DNA from: Spongiactinospora sp. TRM90649
GTDB taxonomy: Bacteria > Actinomycetota > Actinomycetes > Streptosporangiales > Streptosporangiaceae
NCBI RefSeq assembly: GCF_029382225.1
Contig: NZ_JARLTC010000029.1
Span: 62,001-126,000 of the forward strand
DNA: 64,000 bases
Reading direction: 5' to 3'
In this document: positions 1 to 11,757 of the stretch, one piece after another
Layout of the letters: each line of letters opens with the position of its first letter
How positions within the stretch are numbered: the first letter of the stretch is position 1
Notes under the pieces: generated by a model
Told to the model about the DNA's origin: nothing
Database searches by the model: none
The model's input: the letters and a program-made list of their open reading frames with translations, nothing else
Translations under genes and position numbers: made by a program

Positions 1-1
1 G

Positions 2-1876
<1,875 letters not shown>

Positions 1877-1925
1877 CCGCGCCCTGCCGCGGAGGTGATG
1901 GGAGACGGCTGCGACCCCGGTTCAG

Positions 1926-2813
1926 GTGACCGGCACGGTGCTGACCACGCGCCGGGTCGACGCCTACCATGCCCTGACGGTGGTGGCGCCGGGCATCGCC
2001 GAGAGCCTGCGGCCCGGCCACTTCGTGGCCGTGGCCGTGGGCGGTCCCCACTCCGCCATGCTCACCCGGCGTGCCTTCTCGGTCCACGACGTCAAACCCG
2101 ACTACGGGGGCACGGTGGAGCTGGTCTTCGCCGTGCGCGGCCCCGGCACCGCGTGGCTGGCCCGGCGCCGGGCGCGTGACACGATCGACGTGGTCGGGCC
2201 GCTCGGCCGTCCGTTCCCGCTGCCGCGCGACCCGGTCACGTGCGTGCTGGTCGGCGACGACTACGGCTCGGCGACGCTCTTCGGGCTCGCCGACGCGTTG
2301 CAGCGGCGCCGGTGCCGCGTCGACTTCGTGATCGGCGCGGGCTCGGCCGAGCGCGTCTTCGGCGCGCTGCGGGCCCGCCGGATGGGCGAGACCACCACCC
2401 TCACGACCGAGGACGGCTCGCTCGGCATGCGCGGCAGGGTGACCGATGTGCTGCCCGGTGTCATCGCGGACGCCCGGGCGGACGTCGTCTACGCGTGCGG
2501 CCCGATGGAGACGCTGCGCGGGGTCACCGCGGTCGCGATCGAGTTCGACATACCCGTGCAGGTGTCCGTGGAGGAGGCCATGGCGTGCGGGTTCGGCGTG
2601 TGCATGACCTGCGTGCTGCCGGTCATCGGAGACGACGGGATCACCCGGATGGTCCGCGCGTGCGCGGACGGACCGGTCTTCAGGGGTGAGAGGGTGCGCT
2701 TCGAAGACGTCGGGACGATCCCGTTCGACGCGGCGGGGGCGCCGGGCGCTCCGTCGGCGCCGGTGTCGCCCACGGGGCCTGGCGGAGGTGGCAGTCCCAG
2801 AAATGTCAGTTGA
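1926..2813 (+). CDS. pyrK: Dihydroorotate dehydrogenase B, electron-transfer (FAD/2Fe-2S) subunit
   Basis: A 295-residue PyrK-type iron-sulfur flavoprotein. In the family it carries electrons from the PyrD FMN through a [2Fe-2S] cluster and FAD to NAD+. Visible are the FAD-binding RAFS motif near residue 53, a nucleotide-binding domain containing YACGPMETLRG, and the Cys-x4-Cys-x2-Cys stretch ACGFGVCMTC near residues 220-229 with a later Cys near 246. The GTG at 1926 is the only plausible start, because the frame is closed by a stop at 1896. The best Shine-Dalgarno-like sequence (GGAGG, 1891-1895) is unusually far upstream. The gene overlaps pyrD by 11 nt, which implies coupled translation of the two subunits. 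Confidence 0.93.
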   Translation: MTGTVLTTRRVDAYHALTVVAPGIAESLRPGHFVAVAVGGPHSAMLTRRAFSVHDVKPDYGGTVELVFAVRGPGTAWLARRRARDTIDVVGPLGRPFPLPRDPVTCVLVGDDYGSATLFGLADALQRRRCRVDFVIGAGSAERVFGALRARRMGETTTLTTEDGSLGMRGRVTDVLPGVIADARADVVYACGPMETLRGVTAVAIEFDIPVQVSVEEAMACGFGVCMTCVLPVIGDDGITRMVRACADGPVFRGERVRFEDVGTIPFDAAGAPGAPSAPVSPTGPGGGGSPRNVS

Positions 2814-3834
2814 TATGCGGACTTACCTGGCGCATGTGGAGCTGGCCAATCCCATCACCACCGCGGCGGGCTGCGCCTCCTCCGGGCGGGAGCTCGCCCA
2901 GTTCTTCGACCTGAACCGCATCGGCGCGCTGGTGACCCGCTCGATCACGATGGCCCCCCGCGCCGGGCGCCCCACGCCCCGCATGGCCGAGACGCCCTCA
3001 GGGCTCCTCAACGCCGTCGGACTGCAGGGCCCGGGCATCGATGCCTTCCTGGACCGCGAACTGCCCTGGCTGGCCCACAGGGGCGTGCGCACGGTGGTCT
3101 CCATCGGCGGGGGGACCGTCAACGAGTACGGCGCGCTCGCGCGGCGCCTCACCGACGCCCCGGGCGTGACCGGCGTGGAGGTCAACCTCGCCTGCCCCAA
3201 CATCGAGGACCGCGGCAAGGTGTTCTCCAGAGACCCCGCCGCCGCGGCCGAGGTGATCTCCTCGGTCCGCGCCCTGATGCGCTACGACGTACCGGTGATC
3301 GCCAAGCTCTCGCCGGACGTGGCCGACATCGTCGCCGTCGCCCGCGCGTGCGTGGACGGCGGGGCCGACGCCCTGTCCATGATCAACACCCCGCTCGCGA
3401 TGAGCATCGACACCGAGACGCTGCGCCCCTCGCTGGCCGCGGTGACCGGCGGCCTGTCGGGGCCCGCCGTGCGCCCGCTGGCGGTGCGCTGCGTGTGGCA
3501 GGTCTACGCCGCGCTGCCCGGCGTGCCGATCTTGGGCGTCGGCGGCGTGCTCACCGGCAGAGACGCCTTCGAGCTGATCCTCGCGGGCGCCTGCGTGGTC
3601 GGCGTCGGCACCGCCCTGTTCCACGACCCCTACGCCTGCCTGCGCATCCTGCGCGAGCTGGAGGAGCTGCTGTCCGCACGCGGCTTCCAGCGCCTGGCCG
3701 ACGCCGTCGGCCTGGCCCATCACCACCCGCCGGGAGGCGGCGCGCGCCCGCGCCCGGACGTGCTGCCGGAACCCGGCGCACCCGGCTTCGCGCCCGGCAC
3801 CGGCGGAACCGATATGGAGGAGAGTTCGCTTTGA
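2803..3834 (+). CDS. pyrD: Dihydroorotate dehydrogenase, class 1B catalytic subunit
   Basis: A 343-residue FMN TIM-barrel enzyme oxidising dihydroorotate to orotate. NLACPN near residue 129 carries the class 1 active-site cysteine; class 2 enzymes use serine instead. The adjacent pyrK supports subclass 1B, which uses NAD+ through PyrK. The glycine-rich FMN phosphate site is seen in GVGGVLTG and GVGTALF. The ATG at 2803 has GGAGG at 2784-2788; a GTG at 2788 and an ATG at 2815 are in frame but less well placed. About 30 residues after the barrel are rich in Pro, Gly and Arg and look like a low-complexity tail. It overlaps pyrK by 11 nt and pyrF by 4 nt. Confidence 0.95.
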   Translation: MSVDMRTYLAHVELANPITTAAGCASSGRELAQFFDLNRIGALVTRSITMAPRAGRPTPRMAETPSGLLNAVGLQGPGIDAFLDRELPWLAHRGVRTVVSIGGGTVNEYGALARRLTDAPGVTGVEVNLACPNIEDRGKVFSRDPAAAAEVISSVRALMRYDVPVIAKLSPDVADIVAVARACVDGGADALSMINTPLAMSIDTETLRPSLAAVTGGLSGPAVRPLAVRCVWQVYAALPGVPILGVGGVLTGRDAFELILAGACVVGVGTALFHDPYACLRILRELEELLSARGFQRLADAVGLAHHHPPGGGARPRPDVLPEPGAPGFAPGTGGTDMEESSL

Positions 3835-4532
3835 CGTCCGCACCCATCGCCGTCGCCCTGGACGCGCCCGACCTGGAGACCGCGGCCCGCTGGGCGGCCC
3901 TGGTGACCCCGCACGTGACCACGGTCAAGGTGGGCCTCGAACTCTACCTGCGCTACGGCCCCGACGTGATCGCCTCCGTGCGCGGCGCCAGCGGCGTGAA
4001 CGTCTTCCTGGACCTGAAGCTCCACGACATCCCCAACACCGTCGCGGGGGCGGCCAGGGCCGTCGCCAGGCTGCGTCCTACGATCCTCACCGTCCACGCC
4101 ACGGGCGGACCGGCGATGATCCGCGCCGCGAGCGAGGCCGCGCCCAACACCCGGATCGCGGCCGTGACGCTGCTGACCTCGCTGTCCGACGCCGATCTCG
4201 AACGCGTCGGGGTGAACGGGCCCCCGGTCGACGCGGTGCGCCGGCTTTCGGTGCTGGCGGTCGGCGCGGGCGCACGGGCTCTGGTCTGCTCGCCGCGCGA
4301 GGTCGCCGCCGTCCGGGCCGAGGTCGGGCCGGACATCACGCTGATCACGCCGGGCGTGCGGCCCGCCGGAGCCGACACTCAGGACCAGGCGCGCGTGGCG
4401 ACGCCCGAGCAGGCGCTCGCCGACGGCGCGGACCTTCTCGTGATCGGAAGGCCCATCACCGGATCCGCCGATCCCGGTGCCGCTGCGGCAACCATAGCGG
4501 CTGCGCTGAGGCGCACGATCACGACCCCCTGA
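3831..4532 (+). CDS. pyrF: Orotidine 5'-phosphate decarboxylase
   Basis: A 233-residue enzyme catalysing OMP to UMP, the last step of de novo UMP synthesis. The active-site signature DLKLHDIPNTV lies near residues 62-72, and the phosphate-binding end of the barrel is seen in ITPGVRPAGADTQDQ and LLVIGRPIT. The start is TTG at 3831, overlapping the pyrD stop as TTGA. It is chosen because GGAGGAGAG at 3816-3824 is correctly spaced and the encoded protein begins MTSAPIAVALDAPD, as family members do. This is the last gene of the carB-pyrK-pyrD-pyrF unit visible here. About 170 nt without a gene follow before mihF. Confidence 0.95.
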   Translation: MTSAPIAVALDAPDLETAARWAALVTPHVTTVKVGLELYLRYGPDVIASVRGASGVNVFLDLKLHDIPNTVAGAARAVARLRPTILTVHATGGPAMIRAASEAAPNTRIAAVTLLTSLSDADLERVGVNGPPVDAVRRLSVLAVGAGARALVCSPREVAAVRAEVGPDITLITPGVRPAGADTQDQARVATPEQALADGADLLVIGRPITGSADPGAAAATIAAALRRTITTP

Positions 4533-4704
4533 AATCGCGGTGGTGAGGGCCTTTTGATAGACAAAGCGCTATTTCTCTGTCACGGAGAGTCATGAACGAG
4601 ATTTTGTGAGCACCGAAACGCCCCTTGACGTTGCTTGAAGGTCAATGACCAGCTAGTTTCCCTTCCCGTCCGAGTACATCGACAGAAATTCGAGGTGACC
4701 CGGC

Positions 4705-5028
4705 GTGGCTCTTCCTCCCCTGACCCCCGAGCAGCGCGCCGCAGCCCTTGAGAAGGCTGCGAAGGCCCGCAAGGAGCGTGCCGAGGTCAAGAACCGGCTC
4801 AAGCACGGCGCGGTTTCTCTGGCTGAGGTGCTGAAGGATGGTCAGACCGACGACGTCATCGGCAAGATGAAGGTGTCGGCGCTGTTGGAGTCGCTCCCTG
4901 GTGTGGGCAAGGTCCGTGCCAAGCAGCTCATGGAGCGGCTCGGTATCGCCGAGTCCCGCCGCGTGCGGGGGCTCGGCGCGAACCAGCGGGCTTCGCTGGA
5001 GCGCGAGTTCGGCGCTTCCGAGAGCTGA
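4705..5028 (+). CDS. mihF: Actinobacterial integration host factor (nucleoid-associated protein)
   Basis: A 107-residue basic protein of the mIHF/sIHF family, which binds DNA as a monomer and shapes the actinobacterial nucleoid; it is unrelated in fold to E. coli IHF. The N-terminal helix is rich in Ala, Glu and Lys. The helix-two-turn-helix region contains LPGVGKVRAKQLMERLGI, the signature part of the family, followed by RRVRGLG. The start is GTG at 4705 with GAGGTGA at 4692-4698. The position directly upstream of gmk-rpoZ is the classical actinobacterial context. The 172 nt before it hold a TTGACG (4625-4630) without a convincingly spaced -10, so I do not call the promoter. Confidence 0.96.
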   Translation: MALPPLTPEQRAAALEKAAKARKERAEVKNRLKHGAVSLAEVLKDGQTDDVIGKMKVSALLESLPGVGKVRAKQLMERLGIAESRRVRGLGANQRASLEREFGASES

Positions 5029-5070
5029 TCTCGGAAGAGTCTTGAGGAATTAGTTTCGGGGGGGTATGGA

Positions 5071-5754
5071 GTGACCGGTACGTCCTGGCCCGGAAACGCC
5101 CGGGCCCACCGCGCCGCCGATTCGGGTGGCGCGGAGGCGCGTGCAGGTGGCTCCATGCCCTCCAGGGAAGACCCCGGGCTTTCCGGGGGCCTTCCGTCGC
5201 GGGGCCGTGGAAGGCGCCTGACGGTCCTGTCCGGGCCGTCCGGTGTCGGCAAGTCCACGGTCGTCGCCGAGCTCCGGCGGGCGCACCCCGAGGTGTGGCT
5301 GTCGGTCTCGGTGACGACGCGCGAGCCCAGGCCGGGCGAGACGCACGGGGTCGAGTACTTCTTCGCCGACGACGCCGAGTTCGACCGCCTGGTCGCCGGT
5401 GGCGAGCTGCTCGAATGGGCGGAGTTCGCCGGCAACCGGTACGGCACGCCGCGCGGTCCCGTCATTTCCCGCCTGGAGGCGGGCGTTCCCACCGTCCTGG
5501 AGATCGACCTCCAGGGCGCCAGGCAGGTCCGCGAGTCCATGCCGGAGGCGCTGCTGGTGTTCCTGGCGCCACCGACCTGGCAGGAGCTGGAGAAGCGCCT
5601 TCGCGGGCGCGGCACCGAGCCGGAAGACGTCATCGCGAGACGCCTTGAGGCGGGCAGGGTGGAGATGGCCGCCGAAAAGGAGTTCGACGTGACCCTCGTC
5701 AACACGACGGTCCAGGACGTGTGCCACCGCCTGATAGCCTTGATGAGCGCGTAG
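5071..5754 (+). CDS. gmk: Guanylate kinase
   Basis: Converts GMP and ATP to GDP and ADP in purine nucleotide metabolism. The P-loop is GPSGVGKST (about residues 52-60 from this start). The GMP-binding segment contains [17 protein letters not shown], and the lid contains [13 protein letters not shown]. With the GTG at 5071 the protein has 227 residues, with about 45 disordered residues before the kinase domain. The in-frame ATG at 5155 gives 199 residues, closer to the usual length, but has a poor ribosome site. A G-rich stretch (5058-5064) precedes 5071, so I keep that start with moderate certainty. The gene lies 42 nt after mihF and 29 nt before rpoZ. Confidence 0.94.
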   Translation: MTGTSWPGNARAHRAADSGGAEARAGGSMPSREDPGLSGGLPSRGRGRRLTVLSGPSGVGKSTVVAELRRAHPEVWLSVSVTTREPRPGETHGVEYFFADDAEFDRLVAGGELLEWAEFAGNRYGTPRGPVISRLEAGVPTVLEIDLQGARQVRESMPEALLVFLAPPTWQELEKRLRGRGTEPEDVIARRLEAGRVEMAAEKEFDVTLVNTTVQDVCHRLIALMSA

Positions 5755-5783
5755 CAGCTCACCCAGACGAGAGGTCCATCAAC

Positions 5784-6047
5784 GTGGCAGGCACTGCCCC
5801 GGTTGCCGAAGGCATCACCAACCCGCCGATCGACCAGCTTCTCGACGTGGTCGACAGCAAGTACAGCCTCGTGATCATGGGCGCCAAGCGGGCGCGCCAG
5901 ATCAACGCCTACTACTCCCAGCTCGGCGAGGGTCTGCTGGAGTACGTGGGCCCCCTGGTCGAGACCCACGCCCAGGAGAAGCCGCTGTCCATCGCGCTGC
6001 GCGAGGTCAGCGAGAACCTGCTCACGTCCGACCCGATCGAGGGCTGA
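5784..6047 (+). CDS. rpoZ: DNA-directed RNA polymerase omega subunit
   Basis: An 87-residue omega subunit, which assists folding and assembly of the RNA polymerase beta-prime subunit. The protein starts [20 protein letters not shown] and contains the conserved segments [19 protein letters not shown] and [10 protein letters not shown]. The GTG start at 5784 is supported by GAGAGG at 5769-5774; a longer in-frame reading back to 5721 would overlap gmk and has no family support. The spacing of 29 nt to gmk and 10 nt to coaBC suggests one transcript. Confidence 0.96.
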   Translation: MAGTAPVAEGITNPPIDQLLDVVDSKYSLVIMGAKRARQINAYYSQLGEGLLEYVGPLVETHAQEKPLSIALREVSENLLTSDPIEG

Positions 6048-6057
6048 AGTCGCCCGG

Positions 6058-7257
6058 GTGTCCCAAGTCGTTCTGGGCGTGAGCGGCGGCATCGCCGCCT
6101 ACAAGGCGTGTGAGCTGCTCCGCCTGTTCACCGAGTCGGGCCATGCCGTCCGGGTGGTGCCCACTCGCGAGGCCCTGCGCTTCGTCGGCGAGCCGACCTG
6201 GGCGGCCCTGTCGGGCAATCCCGTCTCCGCCGAGGTGTGGGACGGCGTGCACGAGGTGCCGCACGTCCGCATCGGCCAGGAGGCCGACCTCGTGGTCGTC
6301 GCCCCGGCCACCGCCGACGTGCTGGCCAAGGCCGCCCACGGCCTCGCCTCCGACCTGCTCACCAACACGCTGCTCACGGCCAGGTGCCCGGTCGTCTTCG
6401 CGCCCGCCATGCACACCGAGATGTGGGAGCACCCGGCCACCCGCGCCAACGTCGCGACCCTGCGCGAGCGCGGGTCGCTGGTCATCGATCCCGCCGTGGG
6501 CAGGCTGACCGGCGCCGACAGCGGCCGCGGCCGGCTTCCGGAGCCCACCGAGATCTTCGAGTTGTGCGCGCGGGTGCTGGCCGGCCGTACCACCGACCTG
6601 GCGGGCCGCCACATCGTCGTGTCGGCGGGCGGTACCCGCGAGGCGATCGACCCGGTCCGCTTCATCGGCAACCGCTCCTCGGGCCTGCAGGGATACGCCC
6701 TGGCCCGCACGGCGCTGGCCAGGGGCGCGCGCGTCACCCTGGTGGCCGCCAACGTCGCCCTGCCCGACCCCGCAGGGGCCGAGGTGGTGCGCGTCGAGTC
6801 GGCCAGGGAGCTGCGGGAGGCCGTGGTCACCGCGGCCGACGCCGCCGACGCGGTGGTCATGGCGGCGGCGGTTGCCGACTTCCGCCCCTCCGTGTCCGGC
6901 GACTCCAAGATCAAAAAGACCGCGCGCGAGCCCGATCCCATTCATCTGGTGAAGAACCCCGACATCCTCGCGGAACTGGGGGAGCGGCGGCGCGACGGCC
7001 TGCTCAAGCCCGGCGTGGTCATCGTCGGCTTCGCCGCCGAGACCGACGACGTGCTCGCCAACGGCCGCGCCAAGCTGGCCCGCAAGGGCTGCGACCTGCT
7101 GGTGGTCAACCAGGTCGGCGCCGGTCTGGCGTTCGGCACCCCGGACAACGCGGCCGTCGTCCTGGCCGCCGACGGCGAGCAGGTGGAGATCCCCAGGGGC
7201 CCCAAGGAGGCGCTCGCCGGCACCGTCTGGGACCTGGTCTCCGCCCGCCTGTCCTGA
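6058..7257 (+). CDS. coaBC: Bifunctional phosphopantothenoylcysteine decarboxylase / phosphopantothenate-cysteine ligase
   Basis: A 399-residue two-domain enzyme of coenzyme A synthesis. The N-terminal CoaC flavoprotein half (about 1-180) shows GVSGGIAAYKA, the active-site histidine region EVPHVRIGQEADL and the substrate clamp PAMHTEMWEHPA. The C-terminal CoaB half (about 190-399) shows SAGGTREAIDPVRFIGNRSS, AAVADFRP and the KIKK lysines used in ligation. CoaB uses CTP to join cysteine to 4'-phosphopantothenate, and CoaC then decarboxylates the product. The GTG at 6058 lies 10 nt after rpoZ with only a weak ribosome site. Confidence 0.96.
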   Translation: MSQVVLGVSGGIAAYKACELLRLFTESGHAVRVVPTREALRFVGEPTWAALSGNPVSAEVWDGVHEVPHVRIGQEADLVVVAPATADVLAKAAHGLASDLLTNTLLTARCPVVFAPAMHTEMWEHPATRANVATLRERGSLVIDPAVGRLTGADSGRGRLPEPTEIFELCARVLAGRTTDLAGRHIVVSAGGTREAIDPVRFIGNRSSGLQGYALARTALARGARVTLVAANVALPDPAGAEVVRVESARELREAVVTAADAADAVVMAAAVADFRPSVSGDSKIKKTAREPDPIHLVKNPDILAELGERRRDGLLKPGVVIVGFAAETDDVLANGRAKLARKGCDLLVVNQVGAGLAFGTPDNAAVVLAADGEQVEIPRGPKEALAGTVWDLVSARLS

Positions 7258-7309
7258 AACGCCCCGCGGTGCGTGCCGCCCGCCTGGTTCCCGATATGAG
7301 GGCCGTACA

Positions 7310-7336
7310 GTCGACACAGTCGACACAAGTCGACAC
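7310..7336 (+). repeat. Three direct repeats of GTCGACAC upstream of a small gene
   Basis: GTCGACAC occurs at 7310-7317, 7319-7326 and 7329-7336, with spacings of 9 and 10 bp, in the 200-nt gap between coaBC and the small PH-like gene at 7458. Each copy contains the palindrome GTCGAC. This could be a binding site for a regulator or a simple slippage expansion. I see no promoter hexamers clearly associated with it. Confidence 0.5.
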
Positions 7337-7457
7337 GGCCATTGCGGCGCGCGGGGAGCGGACGGATACTCGCCGCAGGGGTCCGCCCGTCGCACGGCCG
7401 CGCGCACGGCCGTCATGGGCGTCCGAGGTCGCCTTGAGGGCGTGGAGGAGGCTGAAG

Positions 7458-7826
7458 ATGCCGGTGAGCGGCACGGTTCGCGCGCGCTGCAGGGCGCTGC
7501 TGCGCCCGGGAGAGGCAATCCGTTACATCTTCCCCGCACTGTCGGCCGGTTCGCCCGGCGTGGCGCACTTCCTGGTGGCCGTCACCGACACCTCGGTCCT
7601 GGTGATCTCCACCCGGATGTTCAGCAGGGAGCAGCCCGTCGCGGTCTACGCCGCGCATCCCCGCCGCACCCGCCTGGGCCCGGTGGACCACTCGCTCGGG
7701 CCCGTGATCAATCTGGGCGGGATGGCGCTGGAGATCGAGGAGGAGTACATCCCCGTGGTGTGCGCGGCCGACGCCGAGGTATTCGCCCCCGAGAGCCTCC
7801 CGGCCGACCCATTACCCGACCTATGA
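7458..7826 (+). CDS. Conserved actinobacterial hypothetical protein, PH-like
   Basis: A 122-residue protein with no motif that fixes a function. The layout is a short N-terminal helix (RARCRALLRPGE), strand-rich repeats (YIFPALSAG, FLVAVTDTSVLVISTRMF) and a Pro/Asp-rich end finishing PADPLPDL. The pattern of an LLRPGE turn followed by beta strands with VAVTD..VLVIS resembles bacterial pleckstrin-homology-like domains; that likeness is inference. The ATG at 7458 is fixed by GGAGGAGG at 7444-7451. It sits alone between coaBC and metK, without signal peptide or membrane segment. Confidence 0.75.
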   Translation: MPVSGTVRARCRALLRPGEAIRYIFPALSAGSPGVAHFLVAVTDTSVLVISTRMFSREQPVAVYAAHPRRTRLGPVDHSLGPVINLGGMALEIEEEYIPVVCAADAEVFAPESLPADPLPDL

Positions 7827-7976
7827 GCCCCATATCAGTGCCGATGATCTCGCGAGCCCGCTTGACGCCCCTGAGGCCGTAGTATCGAAGGCGACCGGGT
7901 GCTCACCCACGCGACGTGACCGTATACGGCCGCGCCGGGTTTGATCCGGGTTTCGCCGCGCGACCTCGGGTCGGGC

Positions 7977-7982
7977 TAGACT
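7977..7982 (+). promoter_or_regulatory. Candidate -10 element (TAGACT) for metK
   Basis: TAGACT matches the actinobacterial -10 consensus TANNNT and lies 73 nt before the metK start codon. No good -35 hexamer is found 16-18 nt upstream. I searched the 229-nt leader for SAM riboswitch architecture and did not recognise one. Confidence 0.35.
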
Positions 7983-8055
7983 GCGGCGAAGCATCCGCGG
8001 TGTGCCCCCGCATGTCGCGCCAGTCGTCAGCAGCCGCTGCATAGGAGCCACTCAG

Positions 8056-9249
<1,194 letters not shown>

Positions 9250-9279
9250 GCCGCACCTTCGCGGCCACGGACTTACTCC

Positions 9280-9323
9280 CTTCCGCCCCGCCTTCCTCAC
9301 AGGCCAGAGGAGCGGGGCGGAAG
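9280..9323 (+). terminator. Hairpin terminator after metK
   Basis: A perfect 12-bp stem, CTTCCGCCCCGC (9280-9291) against GCGGGGCGGAAG (9312-9323). Inside the 20-nt loop, CCTC and GAGG can also pair. There is no T-run after it, as is usual for actinobacterial hairpin terminators. It closes metK before the regulator pair. Confidence 0.75.
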
Positions 9324-9402
9324 TGCGAGCACGCCTGGACATCTCGCGCCCAGCGCTCCAGGATTGTAAATCGCAGATCTTCGGGGAGTGGGTGACCTGC
9401 GC

Positions 9403-11757
9403 ATGATGTCGAGTGGGCGGCCGGACCTGCCCGCCGACCTGACGAGCTTCGTCGGCCGTCGGCGGGAGACCGCCGACATCCGGCGCACCCTGGAAAGGTC
9501 CCGTCTGGTCACTCTGACCGGGATCGCCGGGGTGGGCAAGACCCGAGTGGCGCTGAAGGCCGCAGAGAGCATGCGGCGGGCCTTCGCCGACGGCGTCCTG
9601 TTCGTCGAGTTGTCGAGCCTGGCCGACCCCGAGCGGCTGGCCCAGGTCATCGCTCGTGAACTTGAGATCCCCGACCAGTCGGCGTCCTCCTCCGCCGACA
9701 TGCTCGCCCGTTACCTCGCCGACCGGCAGCTCCTGCTGGTCCTCGACACCTGCGAGCACCTGGTCGAGTCCTGCTCGCGCCTGGTCGGCGGGCTACTGGC
9801 CGCCGCGCGCGGGCTGCGTGTGCTGGCCACCAGCAGGCAGCCGCTGGGCGCCCCCGGCGAGCACTGCCTGGTGATCAGGCCGATGGCGGTGCCCGAGCCC
9901 GGCCAGGCCGCCAGCCTGGAGGAACTGGCCGACTGCGAGTCCGTGGTGCTGTTCCGCGACCGCGTGGCCACCGTCGATCCCGGTTTCGAGCTGACCGAGC
10001 AGAACGCCCCGGCCGTCGCCGAGCTGTGCCGCCGCCTGGGCGGCATCCCGCTCGCGCTGGAACTGGCCGCCGTTCGCGCCCGCTCGCTGCCGGTCGAGCG
10101 CATCCTCACCCTGCTCGACGAGCGCTTCTGGCTGGCCGAGGAGGACGCCTCCGCCGGTGATCCGCGGCACCGCACCATGCAGGCCGCCATCGCCTGGAGC
10201 CACGGGCTGTGCACCGCCGAGGAACGCCTGCTCTGGACCGGGCTCTCGATCTTCCCCGGCCGGTTCGACCTGCCGGCGGCCGAGGCCGTCTGCGCCCAGG
10301 ACGGCCTGCCCGCGCACGCGATCTACCCGGCCATCGACGGCCTGGTCGCCAAGTCGATCCTGGTGTGCTCGAAGGGGCCCGGCCGCACGACGTACCGGAT
10401 GCCCGACAGCCTGCGCGAGTTCGGCGCCGACCAGATGCCCGGCCCCGACCAGCGGCGGGCGCTGCTGGCCCGCCACCGCGACCACTACGCCGAGCTGGCC
10501 GTGGCCGCCTCGGCCGTGCCGCCGCGCGGCGACCAGGCCGAGGAGTGGAAGCAGGTCCGCGCCGAATGGCCCAACCTGCGGGCCGCGCTGGAGTTCTGCG
10601 CGGCCGACCCGGCAGAGACCGCCGAGGGCGTCCGGCTGGTGATCTCGCTGACCTTCCTGTGGATCGCCTGCGGCATGGGCCGTGAGGGCCGCCACTACAT
10701 GGAGTGGTTCGTCGGGGTGGCCCGGCTCGACGGCGTCACCCGCGTGCAGCTCCTGCTGCTGCTGGCCTACGCCATGGTGGCCCAGGGCGACCTGCGCTCC
10801 TCGCGCGAGACCCTGGAGGAGTGCGCCGAGGTGGTCCAGCACCTCGACGACCCGCTCTCGCGCACCCACCTGGTCAAGATGCGCGGCACGCTCGCCTACG
10901 CCGAGGGCGACCTCGCCGCGGCCGACGCCAACCTCACCGAGGCCATCGGCCTGCTGCACAACGGCCAGTCCGACCTGCTGGTGCTGGCCGCCATGGTGGA
11001 ACTGGGCATCACCCGCCTGTGGCTCGACCGCATCGACGAGGCGGCCGAGGTGTTACGTGAGTGCAAGCGCGAGTGCGAGGAGTCCGGCCAGTCGTGGGCG
11101 CGCTCCTGGGCCGACCTCGGGCTCAGCCTGGTGCTGCGGGCCACCGGCGAGCTGCCGGGGGCGCTGGCGCTGGCCAGGAGCGCGCTGCGCACCCAGCGGC
11201 GGCTGCACGACGCCAGCGGCGCGTCGCTGTGCCTGGAACTGGTCGCCTGGCTGGCCACCGGCCAGGAGGACCCGGTCTGGGTCACCCGCCTGCTGCACGC
11301 CGCGCACGGGCAGTGGCGCCAGGTGCGCCGCCCGCTGTACGGCTCCCCGCACTTCCTGGCCGAGCACGCCCGCTGCGAGGAGCGCCTGCGCCGCGCCATC
11401 CCGCCCGCCGAGTACGAGGAGGCCGCGGCGGAGGGCAGCGCGATGTCCATGGACGAGGCGATCGCCTACGCGCTCGACGAGTCGGCGGGCGTCCAGGTGG
11501 CCGCCCCCCGCGACCGCGCCGCGCCGCTCTCCCCGAGAGAGCTGGAGGTCGCCGACCTCGTGGCGGACGGCCTGACCAACAAGGAGATCGCGCAGCGGCT
11601 CGTGGTCGGGCGCAGGACCATTGACACCCACGTCGAGCACATTTTGGCGAAGCTCGACTTCTCCTCGCGCAGCCAGATCGCCGCCTGGGCGATCAGGCAC
11701 CGGGAAGGAGGTGGAGGATGGCCGAGCGACGGCACGGCAATCTCCCAGCGGAAATGA
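9403..11757 (+). CDS. STAND-type ATPase with C-terminal LuxR DNA-binding domain
   Basis: A 784-residue predicted transcriptional regulator. The order is: short leader with LTSFVGRRRE; NB-ARC-like ATPase with P-loop GIAGVGKT (about 40-47) and Walker B LLVLDTCEHL; winged-helix region (YRMPDSLREFG); a long helical middle of TPR-like repeats (about 370-650); and a LuxR helix-turn-helix SPRELEVADLVADG...NKEIAQRLVVGRRTID near 712-750. Family members sense a ligand or partner through the repeats and bind DNA when ATP-loaded; no ligand can be named here. Starts at GTG 9388, ATG 9403 and ATG 9406 are all possible; I chose 9403 because GGGGAG at 9383-9388 then has room. Its end overlaps the next, related gene by 40 nt. 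Confidence 0.9.
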   Translation: MMSSGRPDLPADLTSFVGRRRETADIRRTLERSRLVTLTGIAGVGKTRVALKAAESMRRAFADGVLFVELSSLADPERLAQVIARELEIPDQSASSSADMLARYLADRQLLLVLDTCEHLVESCSRLVGGLLAAARGLRVLATSRQPLGAPGEHCLVIRPMAVPEPGQAASLEELADCESVVLFRDRVATVDPGFELTEQNAPAVAELCRRLGGIPLALELAAVRARSLPVERILTLLDERFWLAEEDASAGDPRHRTMQAAIAWSHGLCTAEERLLWTGLSIFPGRFDLPAAEAVCAQDGLPAHAIYPAIDGLVAKSILVCSKGPGRTTYRMPDSLREFGADQMPGPDQRRALLARHRDHYAELAVAASAVPPRGDQAEEWKQVRAEWPNLRAALEFCAADPAETAEGVRLVISLTFLWIACGMGREGRHYMEWFVGVARLDGVTRVQLLLLLAYAMVAQGDLRSSRETLEECAEVVQHLDDPLSRTHLVKMRGTLAYAEGDLAAADANLTEAIGLLHNGQSDLLVLAAMVELGITRLWLDRIDEAAEVLRECKRECEESGQSWARSWADLGLSLVLRATGELPGALALARSALRTQRRLHDASGASLCLELVAWLATGQEDPVWVTRLLHAAHGQWRQVRRPLYGSPHFLAEHARCEERLRRAIPPAEYEEAAAEGSAMSMDEAIAYALDESAGVQVAAPRDRAAPLSPRELEVADLVADGLTNKEIAQRLVVGRRTIDTHVEHILAKLDFSSRSQIAAWAIRHREGGGGWPSDGTAISQRK

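Noticed and set aside
7827-8055. SAM riboswitch before metK
   Set aside because: I looked for SAM-I, SAM-II and SAM-IV cores in the 229-nt leader and found no matching conserved segments.
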